Assembly (NCBI RefSeq): GCF_002256285.1
Contig: NZ_NKJE01000014.1
Coordinates: forward strand, 1-64,000
DNA: 64,000 bases
Origin: Flavobacterium sp. BFFFF1
Lineage (GTDB): Bacteria > Bacteroidota > Bacteroidia > Flavobacteriales > Flavobacteriaceae
Direction: 5' to 3'
Part shown: in pieces, positions 1 through 7,448 of the stretch
How positions within the stretch are numbered: the first letter of the stretch is position 1
Layout of the letters: every line of letters begins with the position of its first letter
Position numbers and translations under genes: made by a program
Notes under the pieces: generated by a model
Databases searched by the model: none
What the model was told of the DNA's origin: nothing
What the model saw: only the letters and a program-made list of their open reading frames with translations

Positions 1-438
1 ATCAATCTTCCGGCCAGCTCGGTGGATGAAGCGGGAAGCAATGGGTATGTAACTTTTAAAATTAAGCCACAATCAACTATGGCCATTGGAGACATCATCG
101 AGGCAGATGCCAATATCTTCTTTGATTTCAATGCGCCGATTGCGACCAATATGGTGACGACCGAGCTCGTTACTTTATTAAACACAAACACCAACGATTT
201 TGTCAATCTGGAATTGTATCCCAATCCCGCAAACGCCAATGTGACCGTTCGCTTCAATGAAAGTGTAGCGGGTGATGGTACTATAACCGTGTTTGATTTA
301 CAAGGAAAATCGGTCCTGTCAATGCCGGTTCAGGGCAATGAAAACAGCCTTGATATTTCGAAACTGCAATCCGGAATGTATTTTGTAAAAATTGCTTCAG
401 GCAACAAATCCACCGTGAGGAAGCTGATGGTGAAATAA
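1..438 (+). CDS. T9SS type A sorting-domain protein, C-terminal fragment
   Basis: The reading frame is open from base 1, so only the last 145 residues of a larger secreted protein are seen. The first ~55 residues contain a stretch (ADANIFFDFNAPIATN) of a kind common just before the tail in large Bacteroidota surface proteins. The last ~80 residues are a typical type A sorting domain: YPNPAN, a FDLQGK strand, the LQSGMYFVKI strand and a basic end RKLMVK. By family knowledge this tail directs export through T9SS and is then cleaved. The passenger domain lies outside the window, so its function cannot be told. A strong terminator follows about 80 nt downstream. Confidence 0.85.
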   Translation: MNLPASSVDEAGSNGYVTFKIKPQSTMAIGDIIEADANIFFDFNAPIATNMVTTELVTLLNTNTNDFVNLELYPNPANANVTVRFNESVAGDGTITVFDLQGKSVLSMPVQGNENSLDISKLQSGMYFVKIASGNKSTVRKLMVK

Positions 439-521
439 TAATTTTGCAGCGGGGTGGCAGGACGGAACTCCGTAATTTAGCCTGCCGCCTTAATGCATTG
501 TATTTTAAACTTTTGATTTGG

Positions 522-551
522 AAACCGCCTTTGTATGGGCGGTTTTTTTTT
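522..551 (+). terminator. Rho-independent terminator
   Basis: An 8-bp stem AAACCGCC/GGCGGTTT is followed by a run of T. It ends the T9SS gene at the left edge. Confidence 0.8.
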
Positions 552-865
552 GCCCGTGTTTGCCCTACTTTCGCCTATCTTTTAATAAAATTATTCAAAA
601 AGTTGACCCTTCAACTCAAAATATTAATCATGTTAATCAAACAATTGACGCTAAATAATAAAAAATATGCCATTCGTTTCTATTAATTTGGCATTTTGAT
701 TTAAACATTAATAAAGCTGCCCAAAAAATAGACAAATTTTGTCAATTTACCCCGTTCCCTAACGTGGTCAATGACGTTCCGGAAAGCGAGCCACCGCAAA
801 TGCTAACTAGCGTATATGCCGTCGGCTTTACGGGCGTTGCGCGAAGGTCCATGTTCAAAAAAAAG
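552..865. other. Intergenic region without a supported gene
   Basis: AT-rich to about 750, then more GC-rich. Short ORFs here overlap on both strands and have no recognisable protein features. The only structure noticed is a 13-bp perfect palindrome, GACAAATTTTGTC, at 731-743. No promoter or RNA gene was recognised. Confidence 0.5.
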
Positions 866-903
866 CATAAAAAAACCGCCCAACTTGCGAAGGGCGGCTT
901 TCT
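866..903 (-). terminator. Terminator of rng
   Basis: On the minus strand a GGGCGG-containing stem (CCGCCC/GGGCGG, 9-10 nt loop) is followed by seven T. It lies just past the rng stop codon. Confidence 0.8.
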
Positions 904-910
904 TTCTATT

Positions 911-2452
911 CTATTCTTTAATCTCTTTTCCGTTGCTGTCAAAGAAACGGTACTCGAGATACGTATAAGCATCACGTGGGATGATCCTAATCCATTTTTT
1001 GTGCTCAAAAAACCATCTTGATCTCAATGATGGAAATCCCTTCGACAGGTATGCCGCTACAAATGGATGTACATTAAGCACCACTTTTTTATGGTTCTTG
1101 AGCACTCTTTCCAGGTCCAGCGCGATTCTGTCGAGAATCAGGATAGGGGCCTCAACCTGCCCGTCGGCATTGGGGTCTTCTTCCCTTGTCTTGATGTTGA
1201 CTTCGGGACGCACCCGTTGTCTTGTAATCTGCACCAGGCCGAATTTGCTTGGTGGTAATATTTTGTGTTTGGCTTTATCATCGCTCATTTCTTCCCGTAG
1301 GAAGTCGAAAAGAACTTTGCGATTATCGGGATTTGACATGTCGATAAAATCGATGACGATGATACCGCCCATATCACGAAGGCGCAATTGCCTTGCGATT
1401 TCTGCAGCAGCGATCATATTGACCTCCATGGCAGTGTCTTCCTGATTGGAAGCTTTGTTGGAACGGTTTCCACTGTTTACGTCGATGACATGGAGCGCTT
1501 CAGTATGCTCAATAATGAGATAAGCACCTTTGGCCATGGACACTGTCTTTCCGAATGAAGTCTTGATTTGTCGCTCTATGTTGTATTTTTCAAAGATAGG
1601 CGTATCACGAGACTGATAATGCTTTACTATTGCTTGTTTTGAAGGGGCAATTTCCTGCACATAATCCTTCGTTTGGTAAAACAACTCTTCATCATCGATA
1701 TGGATGCCACTAAAGGTATCGTTAAAAACGTCCCTTAGGATCGAAGAAGCCTTGTTAAGCTCTCCGAGTACCTTGGACGGATGATGAGCAGTTGGTAATT
1801 TTTTACACATTCCCGACCATCTGTCGAGTAATGTTTGTAGGTCTTTTTCTAATTCCGCGACCTTTTGGCCTTCAGCAACGGTACGTACGATGATACCGAA
1901 ACCTTTTGGTCTAATGGATTGTACGAGTCGTTTAAGACGATCTTTCTCTTCTTTGGATTCGATTTTTTGTGATATCGAAACTCTGTCAGAGAAAGGAACG
2001 AGAACAATAAACCGACCGGCAAGGGAAAGCTCGGAGCTTATCCTTGGCCCTTTGGTAGAGATAGGTTCTTTGACGACCTGCACGAGGATGGATTGGTTGG
2101 CGGTTAGTACTTCCGTAATGACGCCATCTTTATTAATCTCTTTCTCAAACTGAAACGTTTTAAGAGCGAAATCTTTTATCTTACCTGTGCTGACAAGTTT
2201 AATGAATTTCAACTGTGAGGCGAGGTTTGGACCTAAATCGTGATAATGTAAAAAGGCATCTTTCTCGAAGCCGACATTTACAAAAGCAGCGTTTAATCCG
2301 GCAACCGGTTTGCGTATCTTCGCAAGGAAGATATCACCCACCTGGAAGTTGCTTTTTTCCTCCTCTTTGTGTAATTCAATTAATTTTCCATCTTTCAATA
2401 AGGCAAAATCCACGGCGTCAGAACTGGACCTGATGATCAATTCTTTATTCAC
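911..2452 (-). CDS. rng: Ribonuclease G/E family endoribonuclease
   Basis: 513 residues. Single-strand endoribonuclease for rRNA 5' processing and mRNA turnover. The S1-like RNA-binding part lies near residues 35-125. The DNase I-like catalytic part carries DVNSG (Asp324) and VIDFID (Asp368), which match the two metal-binding aspartates of RNase E/G. RQRVRPEVNIKTRE follows near 411-424, where the E. coli enzymes have a CPxC zinc link; no such cysteine pair is visible. The length fits RNase G, with no long C-terminal scaffold as in RNase E. Its upstream neighbours on the same strand are a small basic protein and HU, separated by a terminator. Confidence 0.93.
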   Translation of the reverse strand: MNKELIIRSSSDAVDFALLKDGKLIELHKEEEKSNFQVGDIFLAKIRKPVAGLNAAFVNVGFEKDAFLHYHDLGPNLASQLKFIKLVSTGKIKDFALKTFQFEKEINKDGVITEVLTANQSILVQVVKEPISTKGPRISSELSLAGRFIVLVPFSDRVSISQKIESKEEKDRLKRLVQSIRPKGFGIIVRTVAEGQKVAELEKDLQTLLDRWSGMCKKLPTAHHPSKVLGELNKASSILRDVFNDTFSGIHIDDEELFYQTKDYVQEIAPSKQAIVKHYQSRDTPIFEKYNIERQIKTSFGKTVSMAKGAYLIIEHTEALHVIDVNSGNRSNKASNQEDTAMEVNMIAAAEIARQLRLRDMGGIIVIDFIDMSNPDNRKVLFDFLREEMSDDKAKHKILPPSKFGLVQITRQRVRPEVNIKTREEDPNADGQVEAPILILDRIALDLERVLKNHKKVVLNVHPFVAAYLSKGFPSLRSRWFFEHKKWIRIIPRDAYTYLEYRFFDSNGKEIKE

Positions 2453-2642
2453 CTTGTGTATTTTAATTTTTTGAGATCACAGCATCAAGCGTCACGATAA
2501 TGACAATTGAAACCGATAAAATATCTCAAAATGATTGAACAAATGTTTCTTTAAGGCTGAAAGACACAAGCTAAGGAGTCTTGACTCCTGGTTCTTGCTT
2601 CTATGATCTTCCCTCCTTGATTTCAATGAACGTTTAAAAAGA

Positions 2643-2668
2643 AAAAAGTAGTTTAAAACTACTTTTTC
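2643..2668 (-). terminator. Terminator of the HU/small basic protein unit
   Basis: Near-perfect palindrome AAAAAGTAGTTT/AAACTACTTTTT overlapping the stop codon of the 30-residue gene. On the minus strand a T-rich run follows (TTTTTTCTTTTT). Confidence 0.7.
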
Positions 2669-2751
2669 TTTTTGTGGCGGTTAGCTCTCGCTCTTTTCTT
2701 TCTTTTGTGCGTAGCTACCTTATGTCTTTTTCTCTTTTTACCACTTGGCAT
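2659..2751 (-). CDS. 30-residue, extremely basic protein (probable small ribosomal protein)
   Basis: Thirty codons starting MPSGKKRKRHKVATHKRKK and ending RANRHKKKK. About 60 percent of residues are Lys, Arg or His, with no acidic residue and no cysteine. It lies 27 nt downstream of the HU gene on the same strand and ends at a shared terminator, so it is probably cotranscribed with HU. I recall near-identical short proteins in other Flavobacteriia, usually annotated as hypothetical. The composition is that of a ribosome-bound peptide. The F. johnsoniae ribosome structure is reported to contain an extra small protein (bL38), but I cannot confirm that this is the same protein. Confidence 0.75.
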   Translation of the reverse strand: MPSGKKRKRHKVATHKRKKRARANRHKKKK

Positions 2752-2778
2752 AGTCTGACTTTTTGGTGATTAATAAAA

Positions 2779-3069
2779 TTATTTTGCTTCGTTGTTTGTT
2801 TTTACTCCTTCTACAAACACTTTAGCTGGTTTGAATGCCGGAATATTGTGTGCAGGGATTTTAATTGTAGTGTTTTTGGAAATGTTCCTTCCGGTTTTCT
2901 CAGCCCTAGTTTTGATGATAAAACTTCCGAAACCTCTCAGGTAAACGTTATCTCCTGTCTCAAGAGAATTCTTTACTTCTTCCATGAATGTTTCAACAGT
3001 AGCCTGAACGTCTCCTTTTTCAAGCCCTAGTTTTTCTGAAATCTTCGCTACGATATCTGCTTTCGTCAT
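2779..3069 (-). CDS. HU/IHF family DNA-binding protein
   Basis: 96 residues, normal HU length (about 90) plus a short tail. It starts MTKADIVAKISEKLGL (dimerisation helices). The GFGSFIIKTRAEKTGRNI segment is the HU signature that leads into the DNA-binding beta arm, and PAHNIPAFKPAKVFVEGV closes the fold. It bends and compacts DNA without much sequence preference. A TATATTTG -7 box lies about 40 nt upstream. It is divergent from mutY. Confidence 0.93.
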   Translation of the reverse strand: MTKADIVAKISEKLGLEKGDVQATVETFMEEVKNSLETGDNVYLRGFGSFIIKTRAEKTGRNISKNTTIKIPAHNIPAFKPAKVFVEGVKTNNEAK

Positions 3070-3109
3070 TTTCTTTCTAATTTAGAATGTGTAATATTTT
3101 TTGAGGTTG

Positions 3110-3117
3110 CAAATATA
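3110..3117 (-). promoter_or_regulatory. -7 box of the HU gene
   Basis: TATATTTG on the minus strand, a perfect match to the Bacteroidota -7 consensus TAnnTTTG, about 40 nt before the start codon. No clear -33 TTG at the usual 19-nt spacing. Confidence 0.5.
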
Positions 3118-3174
3118 CGAATTTAAAAAACAATTAATCAACGATAAAAGATTAAAATTTAATTACATAAACTT

Positions 3175-3182
3175 TATTTTTG
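3175..3182 (+). promoter_or_regulatory. -7 box of mutY
   Basis: TATTTTTG, a perfect TAnnTTTG match, 17 nt before the ATG at 3200. It supports that start over an in-frame codon near 3101, which would lie upstream of the promoter. Confidence 0.5.
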
Positions 3183-3199
3183 CACACCAATTCTTATTT

Positions 3200-4243
3200 A
3201 TGCTTTTTTCTAAGTTATTAATCCAATGGTATTTACAGCACAAACGCGATTTGCCTTGGAGAAATACGCAAAATCCTTACCACATTTGGCTCTCTGAAAT
3301 CATGCTGCAACAAACTCGGGTAGCCCAGGGAATGCCCTATTTTTATGCTTTTACGGAAGCTTTTCCAACCGTTTTTGACCTCGCAAATGCGTCTGAAGAG
3401 CAGGTTTTGAAACTTTGGCAGGGACTTGGCTACTATTCTCGCGCCAGGAATTTACATAAAACCGCACAAACCATCGCCAATGACCTGAACGGAATTTTCC
3501 CTGAAAACTACACCGATTTACTAAAACTGAAAGGCGTCGGGGAGTATACCGCGGCAGCAATCGCCTCCTTTTCATTCAATGAAGCCGTCCCGGTAGTAGA
3601 CGGAAATGTATTCCGGGTGCTGGCGCGTTACCTCAATATCGATACCGATATCGCTTCCGCAGAAGCGAAAAAGGAATTCCGCAAACTCGCCCTGGAATTG
3701 ATGCCAAAAGACAATCCGGCAATTTTCAACCAGGCAATCATGGAGTTTGGCGCGCTGCAATGTGTTCCTAAGAATCCGGATTGCGGAAGCTGCATAATGA
3801 ACCAAAGCTGCGCCGCGCTACAGTATGGGAAAGTGCAGGTGCTGCCCGTAAAAGCCAAAAAAGCCAAAGCGCGCGACCGTTACTTTAATTATATGGTCGC
3901 TGAAGACGCCAATGCCAATACAGTCATTCAAAAACGGGATGGAAAAGGAATCTGGCAAAACCTTTATGAATTCCCTTTAATTGAGACGGACAATCAGGCT
4001 TCTATTGAAGAAATCATAACGCTTGTGCGTGACCGCCACATTTTTGAAAAGAATATTGTCTCAGTATCCGAAATGCATGCAAAAACCATTACTCATAAAC
4101 TGACACACCAGACGCTGCACATTACCTTCAGAAAAGTCACCGTTGATGGCATATTAAACAATGGTATTGATTACCAAACACTGAAAACATTCCCCTTCCC
4201 GATTGTGATTTATAATTTTATAGAACACGATTTTTTTGAGTAA
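3200..4243 (+). CDS. mutY: A/G-specific adenine glycosylase MutY
   Basis: 347 residues. Removes adenine mispaired with 8-oxoguanine in base excision repair. Visible parts: LSEIMLQQTRV (catalytic Glu33), the helix-hairpin-helix LKGVGEYTAAAI near 110-121, VVDGNVFRVLAR with catalytic Asp134, and the [4Fe-4S] cysteines C188-X6-C195-X2-C198-X5-C204. The C-terminal ~120 residues (from about 230) match the NUDIX-like 8-oxoG recognition domain, including the WQNLYEFPLIE segment. The start at 3200 is chosen because the -7 box lies between it and the longer ORF start, and because MLFSKLLIQWYLQHKRDLPWR is a usual MutY N terminus. It is followed by ssb. Confidence 0.95.
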   Translation: MLFSKLLIQWYLQHKRDLPWRNTQNPYHIWLSEIMLQQTRVAQGMPYFYAFTEAFPTVFDLANASEEQVLKLWQGLGYYSRARNLHKTAQTIANDLNGIFPENYTDLLKLKGVGEYTAAAIASFSFNEAVPVVDGNVFRVLARYLNIDTDIASAEAKKEFRKLALELMPKDNPAIFNQAIMEFGALQCVPKNPDCGSCIMNQSCAALQYGKVQVLPVKAKKAKARDRYFNYMVAEDANANTVIQKRDGKGIWQNLYEFPLIETDNQASIEEIITLVRDRHIFEKNIVSVSEMHAKTITHKLTHQTLHITFRKVTVDGILNNGIDYQTLKTFPFPIVIYNFIEHDFFE

Positions 4244-4263
4244 GCCAAAAATGATTATATTTG
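4235..4263 (+). promoter_or_regulatory. Promoter of ssb
   Basis: TTTG (4235-4238), a 17-nt spacer and TATATTTG (4256-4263). This is a good match to the Bacteroidota -33/-7 promoter, 20 nt before the ssb ATG. Confidence 0.55.
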
Positions 4264-4282
4264 ATTGTAAAAGATACCTAAA

Positions 4283-4708
4283 ATGAACTCGACCTTAAAT
4301 AAAGTAATGCTGATCGGCCACCTGGGCGACGAAGTGAAAATGCACTACTTCAAGGCCGATTCCTGCATCGGCAGGTTTCCGCTGGCCACCAATGAAACCT
4401 ATATCAACAAAGAAACCGGCGAAAAAGTTACGTCTACAGAGTGGCACAATATTGTGGTTCGAAACAAAGCCGCAGAATTGTGCGAAAAATACCTTTCAAA
4501 AGGCGATAAAATTTATATTGAAGGCAGGATCAAATCACGTCAATGGCAGGCTGAGGATGGATCCACAAAATACACAACTGAAATTCAGGCGGTTGATTTT
4601 ACCTTCCTGAGCACTAAAAAAGAATCTGAAGGAAACAGGCATAACGGCGATTCCAGGACCAATGGCTATGATCAACAGCCGGCGCCCGAGAACGACCTGC
4701 CGTTCTGA
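4283..4708 (+). CDS. ssb: Single-stranded DNA-binding protein
   Basis: 141 residues. An OB-fold domain covers about residues 1-108, with the family pattern NKVMLIGHLGDEV, TEWHNIVVRNKAAE and GDKIYIEGRIKSRQW. A short polar linker then leads to the acidic tip ENDLPF. By family knowledge the tip recruits replication and repair partners. It coats single-stranded DNA in replication and repair. It has its own promoter and is followed 23 nt later by gldE, so ssb and gldE are probably cotranscribed. The same DLPF tip occurs in the DUF3127 protein at about 30.1 kb. Confidence 0.95.
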   Translation: MNSTLNKVMLIGHLGDEVKMHYFKADSCIGRFPLATNETYINKETGEKVTSTEWHNIVVRNKAAELCEKYLSKGDKIYIEGRIKSRQWQAEDGSTKYTTEIQAVDFTFLSTKKESEGNRHNGDSRTNGYDQQPAPENDLPF

Positions 4709-4731
4709 TTGTATAACTAACGTACCATAAT

Positions 4732-6018
4732 TTGGACCCCGAGCCCTCGCGTTTTGTAATTGACACCAATCTTTTATTGGGTTTTGCAGGAATCTTTATC
4801 CTGCTATTCTGTACCGCAATAGTTTCCGGTGCTGAAGTGGCATTTTTTTCGTTGTCACAGAATGACCTTGACAATGCTGCTGGCAAGCATCCGGAGAAGG
4901 CACGACTTATATCACGCTTGTTGGAGCGGCCAAAAAAACTGCTCGCCACATTGGTCGTTGCGAATAATTTTATCAATATCGGTGTGGTAATTCTCTTTTC
5001 CTATATTGGCCAAAGCCTTTTTGAGGCAATTGCTTCAAAGGCGCTGAAGTTTGCACTGGATGTGGTTTTTGTGACATTCCTGATCCTGCTGTTCGGAGAA
5101 GTGCTTCCCAAAGTATATGCCAACCGAAACAACATTAAGTTTGCGATATGGATTGCACGCCCTATTTTTGTGCTCGACAAACTGCTTACCCCAATTAGCA
5201 TGCCGATGCGTTCGGTGACGCTTTGGATGCAGGAAAAACTGGGCAAACAAAAATCAAATTTTTCGGTGGACCAATTGTCGCAGGCCTTGGAACTGACTTC
5301 CTCTGAAGAGACATCAACCGAGGAACAAAAGATCCTGGAAGGCATCGTTTCGTTCGGAAATACCGATACGAAACAGGTGATGAGTCCCAGAATCGATATT
5401 TTTGCACTTGAAATCGAGGAGTCTTTTGAAGACGTCCTTCAGAAAGTAAAGGAAAAGGGATTTTCGAGGATTCCGGTGTACCGCGACAATATTGACCAGA
5501 TAGAAGGCGTTTTGTTCGTGAAGGATATCATCCCCTACATTGATGAAAGGGATTTCGACTGGACGACGCTGTTGCGAAAGCCATTCTTTGTCCCGGAAAA
5601 CAAGAAGCTCGATAACCTGCTAAAAGATTTTCAAAGCATGAAAAGCCATCTTGCCATTGTTGTGGATGAATATGGCGGGACGTCGGGATTGGTTTCCCTT
5701 GAAGATATTATCGAAGAAATCGTGGGCGATATCAGTGATGAATTTGACGACGAAAACATCAACTTTTCCCAGATTGACGATAAAAACTTCCTGTTTGAAG
5801 GCAAGATTTACCTGAAGGATTTTTACCGGTTGGTCGATGTGGATGAAGCAATTTTTGAAGACCGAAAGGGTGAAGCAGAAACCCTGGCGGGATTGATTCT
5901 GGAAATACTCGGGAATTTTCCGAAAAAGGGGCAGAAAATTCACTTTGGCGCGTACGTGTTCACGATTGAATCTGTGGACAAAAAGCGGATCAGGCAGGTT
6001 AAAGTGACATTGGATTAA
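4732..6018 (+). CDS. gldE: Gliding motility-associated protein GldE (CNNM/CorC-type membrane protein)
   Basis: 428 residues. The N-terminal DUF21 membrane domain has helices near 13-33, 62-85 and 96-115. A pair of CBS domains follows near 205-325 (VMSPRIDIFAL; GGTSGLVSLEDIIEEIVGDI), then a C-terminal CorC_HlyC domain near 345-428. This is the architecture of CNNM/CorC transporters. In F. johnsoniae, gldE lies just upstream of gldD and takes part in gliding and T9SS function. The frame opens at a TTG (4732) directly after an in-frame stop, and no ATG precedes the first membrane helix, so TTG is the likely start. It is followed by a repeat element and gldD. Confidence 0.9.
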   Translation: MDPEPSRFVIDTNLLLGFAGIFILLFCTAIVSGAEVAFFSLSQNDLDNAAGKHPEKARLISRLLERPKKLLATLVVANNFINIGVVILFSYIGQSLFEAIASKALKFALDVVFVTFLILLFGEVLPKVYANRNNIKFAIWIARPIFVLDKLLTPISMPMRSVTLWMQEKLGKQKSNFSVDQLSQALELTSSEETSTEEQKILEGIVSFGNTDTKQVMSPRIDIFALEIEESFEDVLQKVKEKGFSRIPVYRDNIDQIEGVLFVKDIIPYIDERDFDWTTLLRKPFFVPENKKLDNLLKDFQSMKSHLAIVVDEYGGTSGLVSLEDIIEEIVGDISDEFDDENINFSQIDDKNFLFEGKIYLKDFYRLVDVDEAIFEDRKGEAETLAGLILEILGNFPKKGQKIHFGAYVFTIESVDKKRIRQVKVTLD

Positions 6019-6035
6019 CAATTTGAAGGCAGACT

Positions 6036-6126
6036 AGCCCCGTCCCGAAGCTTCGGGAGCAGCGGCATCCTTTTTATTCGTTTTTTCAACGAATAAAAAG
6101 ATACAGCGGAAAGCGGGAACAGCTCC
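6036..6126 (+). repeat. Dispersed hairpin element, copy A (between gldE and gldD)
   Basis: 91 nt. The left arm begins AGCCCCG and contains CCCGAAGCTTCGGGAGC and CGGCATCCTTTTT. The core hairpin is ATTCGTT/AACGAAT. The right arm is AAAAAGATACAGCGG, then CGGGAACAGCTCC. Outer arms pair imperfectly (AGC-CCCG with CGGG-AACA-GCT). Similar elements occur near 11.9, 18.3 and 28.7 kb. This copy ends 9 nt before the gldD start codon. Confidence 0.8.
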
Positions 6127-6135
6127 AAAAAAAAT

Positions 6136-6702
6136 ATGATTTTGAAAAATAAGTTTTTGTATTTGTATGCAGGATTGTTGTTTGCTGCGGCAGGCTGTAA
6201 AAAAGAAGTGCTTCCAAAACCGGCCGCGCAGTTGCGATTGGACTATCCGGTGGCTGAATATGCCCATTTTGAAAACGACTGCCCCTTTACGTTTGACATG
6301 AACGCAGAGGCTGTCATTAAGGGCAAGCCGGGGTGTAATTTTGAAATCAGCTACCCGAGGATGAAAGCAACGATTTACGTGAGCTACAAGCCTGTGCAGG
6401 GCAATATCAATGCGTTGCTGAAAGATGCGCAGGAGCTGACGTATAAGCACGTAATCAAGGCGGATGACATCATGGAGCAACCGTTTTTGAACAGGGAAGG
6501 CAAGGTTTTCGGAATGTTCTATAACATCGACGGGAACGCGGCCACGAATGGGCAATTTTATGTCACGGACAGCACGCGGCACTTTATTGACTGCTCCGTC
6601 TATTTTTATGCAAAGCCCAATTTTGACTCGGTGATGCCTGCGGCCAGTTATGTGAAAAATGACATGCGCCGGCTTATGGAAAGTTTAAAGTGGAAAAAAT
6701 AG
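6136..6702 (+). CDS. gldD: Gliding motility lipoprotein GldD
   Basis: 188 residues. It has a lipoprotein signal ending in the lipobox LLFAAAGC (lipidated Cys21) followed by KKEVLPKP. The rest matches the GldD pattern as I know it: LRLDYPVAEY, CPFTFDMN, CNFEISYPRMKATIYVSY and a C-terminal SLKWKK. In F. johnsoniae GldD is an essential gliding and T9SS component located next to gldE, the same order as here. It lies 117 nt downstream of gldE with repeat copy A filling the gap. No separate -7 box was seen, so it probably depends on readthrough from gldE. Confidence 0.92.
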   Translation: MILKNKFLYLYAGLLFAAAGCKKEVLPKPAAQLRLDYPVAEYAHFENDCPFTFDMNAEAVIKGKPGCNFEISYPRMKATIYVSYKPVQGNINALLKDAQELTYKHVIKADDIMEQPFLNREGKVFGMFYNIDGNAATNGQFYVTDSTRHFIDCSVYFYAKPNFDSVMPAASYVKNDMRRLMESLKWKK

Positions 6703-6746
6703 TTGCATCATTTGGACAGGTATGCACAAATTTTTACTGAAAATAA

Positions 6747-6780
6747 AAAAAAAGGAACCCAAACAGGTTCCTTTCTTTTT
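6747..6780. terminator. Bidirectional terminator (gldD / metal-binding lipoprotein)
   Basis: Stem AAAGGAACC/GGTTCCTTT with an A-run on the left and a T-rich run on the right. It lies between convergent genes and is stronger for the minus strand. Confidence 0.75.
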
Positions 6781-6796
6781 CAAAATTTTGGATCGA

Positions 6797-7342
6797 TTAC
6801 ATTTTTCCGCCTTCAGAGCAGTGTTTTTTTCCTGCGCAACATCCCGGCTTTCCTTCTTTGGATTCAGACTTAGCTTCTTTCTCTTCTTTTTTAGCTTTCT
6901 TTGCCGCTTTTTTCTTTGGTTGTTTTTCCTGCTGCCCATAAAGCATGGCGTGATCTGCGGAAGATTTAATATCGGACACCTTGTATGTTTTTCCGTCTGC
7001 TACAGATTCTACTTTTGCAGCCAGTTTTTGCGGGGTCTGTACAGCGTTGTCATACTCCACGGTAGCTGTTTTCTTTTCAAAGTCAACTTTTGCTTTTTTC
7101 ACACCTTCCATTGCTGAAAGTTCTTTTTCAATTTTGGACGCGCACATTACAGCACAGCTCATGCCTTCAATATGAAAGCTGGCCGTTTCAGCTTTCCCGA
7201 TCAGCGGTGCATCAGCTGCTTTTGCGGTGGCGGTTGTGTTAGCTGCAGGCGCTTCAGCTGCCGGTGCTGACGCATTTTGTTTACAAGCGCCGAAAAGCAT
7301 CCCTACCAAAGCCAGCGCTAAAATGGATTTTTTAAAATTCAT
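6797..7342 (-). CDS. Heavy-metal-associated (HMA) domain lipoprotein
   Basis: 181 residues. Lipobox LFGAC (Cys20), then an Ala/Thr-rich spacer and one HMA domain at about 54-122 with GMSCAVMCASKIEKEL, giving metal cysteines Cys63 and Cys67. The spacing is CxxxC instead of the classic CxxC; I recall a similar variant in other Bacteroidota. After a short helix comes a Lys/Glu-rich segment (~140-165) and a Cys/His tail (GCCAGKKHC) that could bind metal. It is likely anchored to the envelope and binds copper or a similar soft metal. No transporter or regulator is adjacent, so the metal is not certain. Confidence 0.8.
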   Translation of the reverse strand: MNFKKSILALALVGMLFGACKQNASAPAAEAPAANTTATAKAADAPLIGKAETASFHIEGMSCAVMCASKIEKELSAMEGVKKAKVDFEKKTATVEYDNAVQTPQKLAAKVESVADGKTYKVSDIKSSADHAMLYGQQEKQPKKKAAKKAKKEEKEAKSESKEGKPGCCAGKKHCSEGGKM

Positions 7343-7383
7343 GTTTTTATTTTTTAATTAAATGATTGAACAATTGTGGATGA

Positions 7384-7391
7384 CAAAATTA
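7384..7391 (-). promoter_or_regulatory. -7 box of the HMA lipoprotein gene
   Basis: TAATTTTG on the minus strand (TAnnTTTG), about 41 nt before the start codon. No clear -33. Confidence 0.4.
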
Positions 7392-7448
7392 ATAAAAAAG
7401 CATGGGAATTCATTTAAAAGTCAGAATTTTAACCGCTAAATTCATCCA

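Noticed and set aside
731..743. GACAAATTTTGTC palindrome as an operator
   Set aside because: It is not near a supported start codon and is AT-rich, so chance occurrence is likely; kept only as a note.
444..1021. Short ORFs on both strands in the first intergenic region
   Set aside because: They overlap a terminator and the rng end, have no recognisable motifs, and look like chance frames.
6034..6582. 182-residue minus-strand ORF antisense to gldD
   Set aside because: It covers the repeat and the coding strand of a well-supported gldD; no signal or domain.
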